Below, piece after piece: positions 9,003 to 20,062 of a stretch of DNA of 64,000 bases. Source of the stretch: Actinoallomurus bryophytorum (GTDB lineage Bacteria; Actinomycetota; Actinomycetes; Streptosporangiales; Streptosporangiaceae); assembly GCF_006716425.1 (NCBI RefSeq), contig NZ_VFOZ01000001.1, positions 2,356,001 through 2,420,000 on the forward strand, in the 5' to 3' direction. Each line of letters opens with the position of its first letter. Position 1 is the first letter of the stretch. The translations under genes and the position numbers were made by a program. The notes beneath the pieces are model-generated. The model did not search any database. It saw only the letters and a program-made list of their open reading frames with translations, and was not told the DNA's origin.

Positions 9003-10172
9003 TCAACGCAGCGGCCGGACCTTGGCTGCGACGGCGGCGCGCTGCCTGACCCCGTACTTGGCGAGAATCCGCGAGACATGGGTCTTCACCGTCGTCGCGG
9101 CGATGCTCAGCCGGGCCGCGATCTCCTCATTGTCGAGGCCGTCCGCGATCAGGTAGGCGATCTGCCTCTCCCGTGGCGTCAGCTTCTCGTAGAGCTCGTC
9201 GCCCTCGACGACGGGACGGCTGAGGATGTCCATGAGCTCCGTCTGGAGCCGCTCGCAGGCATCCTTCACGACATCGCCCTGGGACCGGACCTCGCCCGGC
9301 GGGATCTTCTCCACCAGGGCATCGATCGTCAGCTGAAGAGAGCTGAGCCTGGTCGAGATGTCGGAGACGATCTCGGCGATCGACGTCGGCTTGGCATCGC
9401 GCGGATCGGCGCCCACGCCCAGGGCCCGGCGGTTGAGCTCGTCCTCCTGCTCGCGTGCCAGGGTCGTCGCCACCGATCGGGCGGTCCACTCGAACGCCCG
9501 TACGTGCTCGTCGGTGTAGGAGTCCGTTTCATACGACTGGATCGAGGCCAGGCCGATCGGGGAGTCCTCGCCCAGGATCGGCACCACCACCGCGTCGGCG
9601 GAGTCCAGCGTCTCCTCCCCGAACGACATCCCCTGGCGGAGGAGCCGGCCCTCGTCCTCGGCGATCGTGTACGGGCGCCTGTTCGCGAGGATCCAGGCGG
9701 CCATTCCATCATCGCCGTAGGTGTGAACCTCCGGATAGACGTATTTGTTGTCGTCATAGTTGTACGGGTAGACGATGGTGCGATCGCTCCGATAGAAGCC
9801 GACGTAAAAGGCGTCCACGCGGCAGATCTTGCCCATCGTGACCCGCCAGTAGTCGTACAGTGCATGACGGCCTCTGCCGCTGCGTGCTCTCAGCTTTCGG
9901 TCCGCGTCGCGGAGTATCACCGCGATGTCCGGCGTGAACGGATGTCCTTTGCTGGGCATGATCGAGAAAGCCTCCCGAAAGCGCGGCGAACCAAAATCAT
10001 CGCGGCCCTTCCCGGACGGCGACAACCGCTTAAGTACATCTAAGTTGTACGCGTTGTCGCGGTAAAGATCGACCGCCTGGAGGACGCGGGCACGCGTTTC
10101 CTCGCCTAGCGTTTTCGCATGTCGTCCGGGCGCCGGACGGACGATCGGCGCCGTACGGGGAAGACGGCACAC
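9003..10172 (-). CDS. GAF-domain LuxR family transcriptional regulator
   Basis: Regulator of 389 aa. A central GAF-like sensor domain (about residues 95-230, with VDAFYVGFYRSDRTIVYPYNYD and ADAVVVPILGEDSPIGLASIQS) is followed by a linker helix and a C-terminal LuxR helix-turn-helix (about 328-389, LTPRERQIAYLIADGLDNEEIAARL). GAF domains bind small ligands such as cyclic nucleotides or sense redox state; the ligand here is unknown. The GTG at 10172 is the only reasonable start upstream of the conserved region, but its ribosome-binding site is weak. It is divergent from the exporter gene at 10367 and could control it. Confidence 0.85.
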   Translation of the reverse strand: MCRLPRTAPIVRPAPGRHAKTLGEETRARVLQAVDLYRDNAYNLDVLKRLSPSGKGRDDFGSPRFREAFSIMPSKGHPFTPDIAVILRDADRKLRARSGRGRHALYDYWRVTMGKICRVDAFYVGFYRSDRTIVYPYNYDDNKYVYPEVHTYGDDGMAAWILANRRPYTIAEDEGRLLRQGMSFGEETLDSADAVVVPILGEDSPIGLASIQSYETDSYTDEHVRAFEWTARSVATTLAREQEDELNRRALGVGADPRDAKPTSIAEIVSDISTRLSSLQLTIDALVEKIPPGEVRSQGDVVKDACERLQTELMDILSRPVVEGDELYEKLTPRERQIAYLIADGLDNEEIAARLSIAATTVKTHVSRILAKYGVRQRAAVAAKVRPLR

Positions 10173-10328
10173 GGACCGCGGGCGTCTGGCGCGGGGGCGG
10201 AGACGTCAGGTCCGGCGGACCCGGCTGCCGGGTGGGGAGGCCGGCCCCGTGCCGACCGTGTCCGCGGTCGGCACGGGGACCGCGGCGGCCATCCGCGTGT
10301 GGCCCTCGCCGTACCCGGCGGTCCCAAA

Positions 10329-10343
10329 GTTTGATTTTCAAAC
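10329..10343. promoter_or_regulatory. Palindromic operator upstream of MFS exporter
   Basis: GTTTGATTTTCAAAC is a perfect inverted repeat (6-bp arms, 3-bp spacer) 24 bp before the exporter ATG. A second, one-mismatch copy GGTTGGATATTCAAACC lies at 10378-10394, just inside the coding sequence. Two spaced copies of one TTTGA-N3-TCAAA site suggest a repressor clamping the promoter. No MarR or TetR gene is adjacent, so the regulator is unidentified. Confidence 0.6.
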
Positions 10344-10366
10344 CGTCTTGCGGTTACGGTCCACCC

Positions 10367-11794
10367 ATGACCCCTTCGGTTGGATATTCAAACCGATCAC
10401 GCATGGCCGCCTTCGTCGTGGTCCTGGCCGTGTTCATGACCAACCTCGACCTGTGGATCGTCAACGTGGCGCTGCCCGCGATGGGATCGGGCTTCGCCCA
10501 CGGCGACCGTCCCGCGTCGTTGAGCGACCTGTCGTGGGTGCTCAACGCCTACGCCATCACCCTGGCCGCGCTGCTCGTCGTGATCGGGCGGGTCGGCGAC
10601 CGCATCGGGCAGCGGCCGGTGTTCATCGCCGGGGTCGTGGTGTTCACCATCGCGTCGGCGGCCTGCGCGCTGGCGCCCAGCCTGTGGGTACTGGTCCTGG
10701 CCCGCGTGGTCCAGGCGGCCGGTGCCGCCGCCCAGCTGCCGACGTCGCTGGCGTTGCTGCTCGCCGCCGTACCGGCCGACCGGCGCACCGGGGCCACCCG
10801 TTCCTGGGCCGCGGTCGGCGGCCTGGCCGCCGCCGCGGGCCCCGTACTGGGCGGCCTGCTGGTGCAGATCGACTGGCGGTGGGTCTTCGTCGTGAACCTG
10901 CCGATCGGCGTACTCACCGTCATCGCGGGCCTGGCCGCCCTGCCCGCGCCCGCCGCGCGGGAGACCGGCCCGCTGCCCGACGTCTGGGGTGCCGTGCTCG
11001 TCACCGCGGCGGTCGGCGCGCTGACCGGTGCCCTCGTCGAGGCGCCCGGCTGGGGATGGACCTCCGGCCGTACGCTCGGCCTGCTCGCGGCGGCCCTCGC
11101 GGTCGGCGCGTGGTTCGGGCTGCGGTCCGCGCGCCACCCGAGTCCCCTGCTGGAGCTGCACCTTCTGCGCCTGCCCCGCTTCGGCATGGCCGGCCTCGGC
11201 ACGTTCGTCTTCGGTGTCGCTTTCGCGATCATGCTGCTGTCGAACGTGCTGTGGTGCCAGGAGGTCTGGCACTGGAGCGCGCTGCGCACCGGCGTGGCCC
11301 TGGTGCCCGGTCCCGCCCTGGTGCCGATCGTGACCGCGCTGACCTCCCGTGCCGTACGCCGCTTCGGCCACGGCCCGCTGATCCTGGTGGGCGGCCTCCT
11401 GTTCGCCGCGGGCATGCTCTGGCGCACCGTTCTGGTCTCCAGCACGCCGGACTACGCACGCGACCTGCTTCCCAGCATGATCCTCACCGGGGCGGGAGTC
11501 GGCCTGACCATCGGCACGCTGATCGCCGCCGGGGTCCAGTCGCTGCCCGCCGACCGCGCCGCGACCGGATCCGCGCTGGTCAACTCGTTCCGCCAGATCT
11601 CCGCCACCGTCGGCGTCGCGGTGCTGGTCACCATCCTCGGCACCCGGGTCGGCGCCGGATCGGTCGACGACTTCCGCCTGGCCTGGGCCCTGGGTGCCGC
11701 GCTGGGCGTCGGGACCTCGGTCGTCGGCGCCCTGCTCCTGCGCACGCGTACGGCGGCGCCCGCCCTGGAGCCCGAGTACGCGGCGAAGGCCTGA
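10367..11794 (+). CDS. MFS drug exporter, DHA2 (14-TMS) family
   Basis: Proton-driven export protein of 475 aa with about 14 hydrophobic segments. It shows motif A after TM2 (GRVGDRIGQR) and the TM5 antiporter region (LAAAAGPVLGGLL). This is the EmrB/QacA-like group that pumps drugs or endogenous metabolites out of the cell. The ATG at 10367 begins the natural N-terminus; the frame to 10232 merely extends into the promoter. It is flanked by two copies of a TTTGA-N3-TCAAA palindrome, so it is probably repressed until a ligand is present. It is convergent, with 25 bp between stops, to the giant STAND protein. Confidence 0.9.
   Translation: MTPSVGYSNRSRMAAFVVVLAVFMTNLDLWIVNVALPAMGSGFAHGDRPASLSDLSWVLNAYAITLAALLVVIGRVGDRIGQRPVFIAGVVVFTIASAACALAPSLWVLVLARVVQAAGAAAQLPTSLALLLAAVPADRRTGATRSWAAVGGLAAAAGPVLGGLLVQIDWRWVFVVNLPIGVLTVIAGLAALPAPAARETGPLPDVWGAVLVTAAVGALTGALVEAPGWGWTSGRTLGLLAAALAVGAWFGLRSARHPSPLLELHLLRLPRFGMAGLGTFVFGVAFAIMLLSNVLWCQEVWHWSALRTGVALVPGPALVPIVTALTSRAVRRFGHGPLILVGGLLFAAGMLWRTVLVSSTPDYARDLLPSMILTGAGVGLTIGTLIAAGVQSLPADRAATGSALVNSFRQISATVGVAVLVTILGTRVGAGSVDDFRLAWALGAALGVGTSVVGALLLRTRTAAPALEPEYAAKA
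10378..10394. promoter_or_regulatory. Second, imperfect copy of the exporter operator
   Basis: GGTTGGATATTCAAACC repeats the upstream palindrome with one mismatch in the left arm and overlaps codons 4-10 of the exporter. The two centres are 50 bp apart. Confidence 0.45.
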
Positions 11795-11819
11795 GCCGAA
11801 CAGGGGGCCCGCCTCAGCC

Positions 11820-14800
11820 CTACGGGCAGGGGGGTTCGTACGCGCGGCCGGGGACGTAACGGTGCCATTCCTGCCGGGTGATGGGCTGTCCGGTGGTGGC
11901 GCAGACGCGCGCGGCGGCTGTTTCGGGGGCGGTCTCCCACAGGCGTACGGTGCGGTCGTGGCCGCCTGCGGCGAGTGTGTGCCCGTCCGGGCTGAAGGCC
12001 ACGGCCAGCACGCCCTTCGCCGGGCCGGTCAGCGTCGCCAGAGGGGCGGGGTCGCGCGGTCGCGTCAGGTCCCACAGCCAGACGGTGTCATCCGTGCTCC
12101 CGGCAGCCAGCACGTTCTGCTGCGGGGAGAAGGCGACGGAGTAGACATAGCCGACAGGCCCGAGGAGCGGCGGACCGAGGCTGTCCGGATGCCGGGGATC
12201 GGCGATGTCCCAGAGCCGGACCGTGCCGTCCGCGCCGCTCACGGCCAGGATGCGCCCATCATGGCTGAGCGCCACCGAGTACGCCTCGGTGGCGAAGCCT
12301 CCCACCACCGAGAGCGGTTTCGGGGCGGCCGGGCGCCGGATGTCCCACAGGTACGCCCGATGGCTGCCACTGGCCGCGCCGATGAGGGTGCCGTCATGGC
12401 TGAAGGCCGCCTGGTACACCGTGCCGGGATCCGGTGGCCGGAGTTCTCCCAGCGCGACGGGCCGGTCCGGCCGCGTGATGTCGATCAGATGGACCGCGCC
12501 GTCGTCGGAGGAGGCGGCGAGGAGGTGCCCGTCGTCGCTGATGGTCACCGACTCGATCAGCTCGCTCGCCGCACGGATCGGCGCGCCGATCCGGCCCGGA
12601 CGGCCGGGGTCGTGGATGTTCCAGAGCTGGACGCTCCCGTCCACGTCGCCGACCGCGAACGTACGCCCGTCGGGGGTCAGCGCGCCGGATCCGGAGAACG
12701 TCCCGGCGTGGGGTGAGTTGACCAGAGGGCGGCCGATCCGCACCGGGTGCTGGAGATCGGCGGGATTCCACACGGTGAGGGTGTTGTCCCCGGCTCCGGG
12801 GCCGACGGCGAGCTTGTGCCCGTCGCCGTCGAAGTCCAGGGCGAACACCGAGTCCCGCGCCCCGGTGATGATCGGGCCGGGCAGGCTCCAGCCGCGGATC
12901 GTCCCGTCGTCGCCGAGCGTCACCAGCGAACCGGCCGAGGGGTACGAGGCGCCCATGACCGGGTTCGGATGCGGCAGTTGCTCCGTCGAACGCCGCGTGC
13001 GCAGGTCGTACACCCACAGCAGGTTGTCCGAGCTCCCCGCCGCCAGAGTCGTGCCGTCCGGGCCGAACGTCACCGTGTTGATCCAGCTGGCCGGGCCGGT
13101 AAGCGCCGGGCCGTCCGCCGAGGGGTGTGCCGGGTCGCCGATGTTCCACAGGTACACGCGGTGCTCGGCACCCGTGCCGGCCGCCAGGCGGCGGCCGTCG
13201 GGGCTGATGGCGATGGAGAAGACCTGACTGGCAGGGCCGCGGAGCGTACCCGCGGGGGTCGCGCGGCCGGACCCGGAGATCCTCCAGAGACGCACCGTCG
13301 CGTCGTTGCTCCCGGCGGCGAGCGTACGGCCGCCGGGCGTGAACGCCACGGCCCTGACCGCCTGCCGCGGCCCGGACAGCTCGGCCGTGGACGTCGTCCG
13401 GGCACGCGCGTCGAGATCCCAGAGGTAGACCGTCCTCCCGGCCGCCGCGGCCAGGTCGCGTCCCGAGGCGCTGATCGTGAGCGAGGCGACCGGCTGGTCG
13501 GGGCCGGACAGCGTGCCGGTACGGACGGGGTGGTACGGGTCGGCGGTGCTCCACAGGCGTACCCGGTCGCCGTCGGTGGCGGCGAGGGTCCGTCCGTCGT
13601 AACTGAGCGCCACGGAGGAGTCCGGCTCCGCCGGCAGCATGCCGGCCAGGACCGCACGGCCGTCCCCGCCGATCCTCCACAGCCATACCGCTCCCGGGTC
13701 CGTACGGCCCGCCAGCAGCCGGCCGTCTCCGCTCACCGCCATCGACCGGACCGGCCCCGAGGGCGCGCCCAGGCGCCAGGCGGCCGGGACGGCGGTGGAG
13801 TTGAGCAGGCTCGAACGCGCTTCGGGGGTCGGGGAGATCCGGTACGCGGCGAGCGCCAGCTGCGCGGCCAGCGGGACGTCCTTGCCGAGCAGCCGGTCCG
13901 CCTCGTCCGCGACCGTGCGGGACAGCGCCAGCGCCCGGTCCCGCTGCCCGGAGGCCCGCAACTGCCGCGCGTAGACGGTCACGCCCACCGCGAGCAGCGC
14001 CAGCACGGTGAGCAGCGCGGAGAGCTGGTGGCGGCGCTGGAGCCGGCGCCGTACGGCCCGTGTCTCGGCGGTGTCCCGCGCGACCGAGGCGTCGAGGAAG
14101 TCGCGCTCCAGAAGGCTGAGCCGCCCCCGGTGGGCACGGCTCTCGGCGTTCTCCCGTACCACCTGGAGCATGCCGCCCCGGTACAGGCCGTCCGGGTCGT
14201 AGCCGGACCGCTGCCAGTTGTGCGCCGCGACCGTGAGCCCGTGGTGCAGGCGGCGCCACGTACGGTCGGCGTCGAGCCAGCCGGTCAGCCGTGGCCAGGT
14301 CGTGAGCAGTGCCTCGTGCGTGATCTCGATGCTGTCGCCGTCCACCGTGATCAGACGCGAGTTGACGAACCGGTCCAGCACCTCCAGGACGGCGGCGGGC
14401 TCGGCGTCGCAGGCCGCCAGGAGCTCGGCACGCGAGACCCGGCGCCGGGTGTCCGCGGCGTCGTGGCCGGTGCGCACCAGACTCAGGAACAGCCGGCGGG
14501 CGATGTCCTTCTGCCCGGCGACCGACAGCTCGGCAAAGGCGTTCTCGGCGGTCCTGGTCACCGCGTCGCGGATGCCGCCCGTCGCCCGGTAGTGATCGAG
14601 GGTCAGGGTGCGCCCGGTGGCCTGGTCCCACGTCGCCAGCAGCGCGTGGGACAGCAGTGGGAGCGCCCCGGCCTCACTCATCGCGCCCGTGTAGGACGGC
14701 GAAAGGTCGTGCAGCAGCACCTCGACCAGAGCCGGCTCGACCGTGATCCTGTAGCGCCGGGCCGGCTCGGTGATCGCCTGGCGGAGCTCGGTCTCCGACA

Positions 14801-15740
14801 TGGCCCCCACCACGAGCTGGGAGTCCTGAAGGATCGGCACCAGCCGCGGAACGCGCAGCGCCTGAAGGTAGAAGTCGGCGCGCATCCCGAACGCCACGAC
14901 CGCGGGCGGTGCGGCGGCCGCGGAGCAGAGCGCCTCGATGAACGCCGCTCGCTCACCGTCGTCCTTGCACGAGGTGAACAGCTCCTCGAACTGGTCGGCC
15001 ACGATCAGGACGCCGTCGCCGTCCCACGCGCCCGACCGGATCAGGTCTCCGCACCAGGCCGGATGCTCCATGAGCTCTTGGTCCAGCGCATCGGGTGCCC
15101 GGCCGAGGAGGTCGGCGAGCCGGCGCGCGAGCTCTCGTACGGGTCTCTCGCCCGGCGTGAGACTGACGTGTGCCCACGTGCCGTACAGCGGGGAGTCCGG
15201 GCGGCCCAGAGCGGGGATCAACCCGGCTCGCAGCAGGGAGGACTTCCCCGACCCGGAAGGGCCGACGACGATCATCGGACGGCCGAGCCGCCTGCTCCGC
15301 CCGGCCAGCTCGAGTAACTCGCCGGTCAGGGCCTCGCGTCCGCAGAAGGACTCGGCGTCCTCGGGCTCGTACGCGGCCAGGCCGCGAAACGGTGACGGGC
15401 TGCTCCTGGGACGCCGGCCCGGCATCGACCGCACCCGGTCGAGCGCGGCCCGCCATTGCCGCGTCTCCTCCGGGCTCGTGACGCCGCACAGGGCGAGCAG
15501 CTCGAACAGGACCGGATCCAGCTTCGGCGTCGGCAGGTGACGCCCGCCGAACCAGCCGCCCAGTGTCGCGACCGACACCTGCCCTGCCGGCCGCTGCCGC
15601 AGGTCACGGGCCACGTCCCTGATCGACAGGCCCGCCCGCCTGCGTAACCGGACCAGTGCGTGGGAGAAGTCCTTCGACGTGGCGATGAGCTCGGGATCCG
15701 GGCCGGGCTCGCCGACGTGGTCGTGATCGGATACAGGCAT
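11820..15740 (-). CDS. HTH-STAND NTPase-WD40 repeat protein
   Basis: Protein of 1306 aa built as a signal-processing switch. Residues 20-90 form a Cro/XRE-like helix-turn-helix. Residues 118-145 carry the 'PFRGLAAYEPEDAESFCGRE' entry motif of nSTAND1 ATPases. Walker A is GPSGSGKS (160-167) and Walker B is VLIVADQFEELF (244-255). A hydrophobic segment (LSALLTVLALLAVGVTVYA) follows, then about 600 residues of WD40 repeats recognisable by repeated 'TVRLW'/'VYLWD' endings. Proteins of this architecture are common in multicellular actinomycetes; roles in signalling or conflict are proposed but mostly untested. A presumed single membrane pass separates the ATPase from the propeller. The plus-strand frame of 856 aa across this gene is a codon-bias shadow. 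Confidence 0.9.
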   Translation of the reverse strand: MPVSDHDHVGEPGPDPELIATSKDFSHALVRLRRRAGLSIRDVARDLRQRPAGQVSVATLGGWFGGRHLPTPKLDPVLFELLALCGVTSPEETRQWRAALDRVRSMPGRRPRSSPSPFRGLAAYEPEDAESFCGREALTGELLELAGRSRRLGRPMIVVGPSGSGKSSLLRAGLIPALGRPDSPLYGTWAHVSLTPGERPVRELARRLADLLGRAPDALDQELMEHPAWCGDLIRSGAWDGDGVLIVADQFEELFTSCKDDGERAAFIEALCSAAAAPPAVVAFGMRADFYLQALRVPRLVPILQDSQLVVGAMSETELRQAITEPARRYRITVEPALVEVLLHDLSPSYTGAMSEAGALPLLSHALLATWDQATGRTLTLDHYRATGGIRDAVTRTAENAFAELSVAGQKDIARRLFLSLVRTGHDAADTRRRVSRAELLAACDAEPAAVLEVLDRFVNSRLITVDGDSIEITHEALLTTWPRLTGWLDADRTWRRLHHGLTVAAHNWQRSGYDPDGLYRGGMLQVVRENAESRAHRGRLSLLERDFLDASVARDTAETRAVRRRLQRRHQLSALLTVLALLAVGVTVYARQLRASGQRDRALALSRTVADEADRLLGKDVPLAAQLALAAYRISPTPEARSSLLNSTAVPAAWRLGAPSGPVRSMAVSGDGRLLAGRTDPGAVWLWRIGGDGRAVLAGMLPAEPDSSVALSYDGRTLAATDGDRVRLWSTADPYHPVRTGTLSGPDQPVASLTISASGRDLAAAAGRTVYLWDLDARARTTSTAELSGPRQAVRAVAFTPGGRTLAAGSNDATVRLWRISGSGRATPAGTLRGPASQVFSIAISPDGRRLAAGTGAEHRVYLWNIGDPAHPSADGPALTGPASWINTVTFGPDGTTLAAGSSDNLLWVYDLRTRRSTEQLPHPNPVMGASYPSAGSLVTLGDDGTIRGWSLPGPIITGARDSVFALDFDGDGHKLAVGPGAGDNTLTVWNPADLQHPVRIGRPLVNSPHAGTFSGSGALTPDGRTFAVGDVDGSVQLWNIHDPGRPGRIGAPIRAASELIESVTISDDGHLLAASSDDGAVHLIDITRPDRPVALGELRPPDPGTVYQAAFSHDGTLIGAASGSHRAYLWDIRRPAAPKPLSVVGGFATEAYSVALSHDGRILAVSGADGTVRLWDIADPRHPDSLGPPLLGPVGYVYSVAFSPQQNVLAAGSTDDTVWLWDLTRPRDPAPLATLTGPAKGVLAVAFSPDGHTLAAGGHDRTVRLWETAPETAAARVCATTGQPITRQEWHRYVPGRAYEPPCP

Positions 15741-15821
15741 TCCCCAGACCCCTTCCCGGCGCCCATATCGGGCATATCCAGTTCAGCAGACACCGGGGAA
15801 TGCGGTAGGGCAGGGCAATGT

Positions 15822-15977
15822 TCACTCCGCCCAAAAGTCGATCAACTGCTCTTCGGTAAGGCATACGGGTGACCCGCCGGGCATGGACCGGCCGGTGCCG
15901 AGCGCCCAGACGGTCATCAGAGTCAGGGCGAGCTGGTCGTCGTTGGTGGAGAACATCTGGCACGTGAGCTCATTCAT
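15822..15977 (-). CDS. Small conserved-looking acidic protein (51 aa)
   Basis: Short open frame from ATG 15977 to TGA 15822. It reads MNELTCQMFSTNDDQLALTL at its start and ends LTEEQLIDFWAE. The composition is protein-like (acidic, with conserved-looking hydrophobics in DDQLALTLMTVWALGTG) and third-position GC is high. It sits in the leader of the STAND-WD40 gene's upstream region and reads in the same direction, ending 82 bp upstream of it. I do not recognise a family and assign no function. A GGAAAAG sequence upstream is only a moderate ribosome-binding site. Confidence 0.55.
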   Translation of the reverse strand: MNELTCQMFSTNDDQLALTLMTVWALGTGRSMPGGSPVCLTEEQLIDFWAE

Positions 15978-16325
15978 AACTTTTCCGCGTTAACCGAAAG
16001 GGATCTCTGACGCGGGGTTCAGGCCGGCCCCGACCCGATATGCCCGGGTCGATCCGTGGCGCCCCAACGCCTCGGACCGACCCGGACCACACCGCCTCCC
16101 TCCGGACAGCCCCGGTAGGTCCGGTAAAGGAGCCGGTACGCTCGGTGAACACGACATGGCAGGCGAGAAGTCTCCTTCCTGCCTTTATGAGGTGTTCACA
16201 GCCAAGCGCGAATACACACGTCAGGCCATCCCCGGATTCCGGGATATCGGCGATGGATCCCCCGGACTTAAACTCGGCGAACATCGGAACCACCGGGCTA
16301 CCCGATCGAGACGAATGAGACGGCC
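15978..16325. other. Intergenic region, no gene seen
   Basis: About 350 bp between the divergent small protein and the FHA-like gene. It is slightly AT-richer near 16180-16250. The frame on the minus strand (to 16359) has no protein-like features. Promoters for both flanking genes are expected here, but I could not place them with confidence. Confidence 0.4.
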
Positions 16326-17165
16326 ATGACATCGGACGGCGCGACTCCCGCCATGACACGCGTCACGGCACCTTCCGGGGACGTCATGGAGATCCCCGAA
16401 CACGAGCAGCTGGTGTTCGGCCGGGGACCCGACGCCGACCTGGTGATCTCGACCGACCGTGGACTCTCCCGCCGCGCCGGGATGATCGGCACGGTACGCG
16501 GCGGTGCCTGGGTGGCCAACCTCAGTCAGACGCACGCGCTGTACGCCGAGAGCGACGGTTACCAGATCCGGCTGCCACCGATGGAGGCGCCGGGCGACCC
16601 GGCCGGCGGCTGGTTCATGCGGACGGGGACCACGCTGGTGGGCTCGCGGGCCATGCTCGACGAGGGTCACGCGATGCGCGTGACGGTGCTGGGCGCCACG
16701 GGCGTCCTGCCCGGGGGCCGGGGCGACCCGACGGTGGGCCGGCCGGACGAGGACTCGACGCTGCTTCCGATGTACCTGGATCCCAACACCAAGCTCTTCC
16801 TCGTCGCGCTTCTGTGGTGCCGGCCGTGGCTGGTCGACTCGAGCCGTACGACGCCGCTGCCACGGACCCCGGAGATCGCCCGTGCCGCGCTGGAGGTGAC
16901 CGACGCCCACCACCAGCTGGAGCAGTTCGACAACGACCCGGTCTTCCGCGACCGGCTCGCGGCACGCGTCGGCGAACACGTGAAGGTCCTGCGACGCAAG
17001 ATCAACTGCCGTGAGCTCGTCAAGAGCGGCACCCGGCTCTCCGACGAGGTGGTCGTCGGGGTGCTGATCGAGCACGCGATCATCACGTTCACCGACCTGA
17101 GCCGGCTCAGCGATCCCTCATGGTGCTCCCGCCAGGAGGACCTCTGGTGGGACCGTTCGCGCTGA
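16326..17165 (+). CDS. FHA-like domain protein
   Basis: Protein of 279 aa. The first ~110 residues look like a forkhead-associated domain: a strand LVFGRGPDADLVISTDRGLSRRAG, with the GR turn and the SR dipeptide expected for phosphothreonine binding, although the usual S-x-x-H is changed to S-R-R-A. The rest is helical, with a winged-helix-like segment (ELVKSGTRLSDEVVVGVLIEHAIIT). FHA proteins typically bind targets of Ser/Thr kinases, and a kinase gene lies immediately downstream on the other strand, 12 bp from stop to stop, so a functional link is plausible. Exact function unknown. Confidence 0.72.
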   Translation: MTSDGATPAMTRVTAPSGDVMEIPEHEQLVFGRGPDADLVISTDRGLSRRAGMIGTVRGGAWVANLSQTHALYAESDGYQIRLPPMEAPGDPAGGWFMRTGTTLVGSRAMLDEGHAMRVTVLGATGVLPGGRGDPTVGRPDEDSTLLPMYLDPNTKLFLVALLWCRPWLVDSSRTTPLPRTPEIARAALEVTDAHHQLEQFDNDPVFRDRLAARVGEHVKVLRRKINCRELVKSGTRLSDEVVVGVLIEHAIITFTDLSRLSDPSWCSRQEDLWWDRSR

Positions 17166-17176
17166 CCGCGGACGGC

Positions 17177-18751
<1,575 letters not shown>

Positions 18752-19057
18752 CCCTTCTCCTCCGCTCGGCAAGGACGAATGGCTCCATCTTCCCGGTTCT
18801 TTAGACAAAGCCAGACCCGTTCCCGCAACTTCCTGTCAGAGCCTGGTAAATCGGCCGGAGCGGGGTCGGCTTCCAGTGCTTTGATGCCTGTCACGGCCGC
18901 CTTGTTCGGGTGCGCGGTGCAGAGGCTGATCCCGATCGTCCACGCGAGGCCACCGGCCGGGCTCCGATGAGGACGCATATGTAGATCTACGCAAAACGCC
19001 GGTGCTCCTCCGGATACCCTTCCTCTCCACGGTGATTTTTTAGGAGGTGGCGGTACG
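18752..19057. other. Divergent intergenic region, no gene seen
   Basis: About 305 bp between the kinase and the methyltransferase. It holds the ribosome-binding site TTAGGAGGTGG just before 19058 and presumably promoters for both genes. No RNA or repeat was recognised. Confidence 0.4.
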
Positions 19058-19876
19058 GTGGCGGATACCCGCGCCTCTGACGCCTTCCATCCCCAGATGC
19101 CGAACGAAGCACGCATCGTCGACTACCTGCTGGGTGGCAAGGACAACTTCGCCGCCGACCGTGAGGCCGCCGAGCAGGCCATCGCGGTGGCCCCGGACCT
19201 GCCCGTGATGGCCCAGGAGAGCCGCAAGTTCCTGGGCCGGGCCGTGCGTTTCCTCGCCGAGGAGGGCATCCGGCAGTTCATCGACATCGGCTGCGGCCTG
19301 CCGACCCAGAACAACGCCCACGAGGTCGCCCAGGCGGTGGCGCCCGACTCACACGTGATGTACGTCGACATCGACCCGGTCGTCGTCAGCCACGCCCGCG
19401 CCATCCTCGCCGGCGACATGCATACCGGCGTCATCCAGGCCGACATGCGCGAGCCCGGCAAGATCCTCGCCCACCCCGACCTGCGCCGCCTCATCGACCT
19501 CGACCGGCCCGTCGCGATCCTGCTGCTCTCGGCGCTCCAAGCCATTCCCGAGGACGAGACGGCGCAGTACATCGTCGACCACCTGCGCGACGCCATCGTC
19601 CCGGGCAGCTGGATGGTGATCTCCCACCCCGTCTCCGACGACCGCGCCGAAGCCACCGGAGCGCTCGCCGCTCTCTTCCAGGACCGGGAGATCATCAAGG
19701 GGTCGCGCCGCCGCGCCAACGTCCGCACCCGTGCCGAGGTCGAGCCCTACTTCGAGGGTCTGAAGGTCGCGGCTCCGGGCATCACCCCAGTACCCGAGTG
19801 GCGCTCCGCCCCCGGCGAGTCCGGCGTCGACGCGGCGACGGGCTGGAGCATCGTCGGCGTCGGCCAGAAACCCTGA
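19058..19876 (+). CDS. SAM-dependent methyltransferase, DUF574 family
   Basis: Protein of 272 aa from the large actinobacterial family often annotated as SAM-dependent methyltransferase (DUF574). The hallmark start is PNEARIVDYLLGGKDNFAADR, followed by a glycine-rich SAM site (FIDIGCGLPTQNNAH), an acidic strand end (VMYVDIDPVV) and the HPDLRRLIDLDRPVAILLL segment. The family is expanded in actinomycetes, often beside regulators, and its substrates are largely unknown. The GTG start has an excellent TTAGGAGGTGG ribosome-binding site. It stands alone between the kinase and the LLM protein. Confidence 0.92.
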   Translation: MADTRASDAFHPQMPNEARIVDYLLGGKDNFAADREAAEQAIAVAPDLPVMAQESRKFLGRAVRFLAEEGIRQFIDIGCGLPTQNNAHEVAQAVAPDSHVMYVDIDPVVVSHARAILAGDMHTGVIQADMREPGKILAHPDLRRLIDLDRPVAILLLSALQAIPEDETAQYIVDHLRDAIVPGSWMVISHPVSDDRAEATGALAALFQDREIIKGSRRRANVRTRAEVEPYFEGLKVAAPGITPVPEWRSAPGESGVDAATGWSIVGVGQKP

Positions 19877-20062
19877 GCGTCCACTCACGGGCATGTCCGC
19901 GGAAAACCCGGTTCACCCCCGGTGGCCGGCCGGGGTACGGTTACCGCCATCCGAGATCGGCTCCCCGGAATGACGTCGCATGACGGGAGCACGCCGCGAT
20001 GAGCGCGGTGCAGGAGGGGCGGCAGCCATTGCCCGCATGCCCTTCCGGAGGTCCGATCCCCC

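Noticed and set aside
12747-15317. 856-aa ORF opposite the STAND-WD40 gene
   Set aside because: Composition is Arg/Gly/Pro-rich with no motifs; it is the codon-bias mirror of the real minus-strand gene.
15970-16359. 129-aa minus-strand ORF between the STAND gene and the FHA-like gene
   Set aside because: No family features or ribosome-binding site, and it overlaps the start of the FHA-like gene; the in-phase 51-aa ORF at 15822-15977 is more protein-like.
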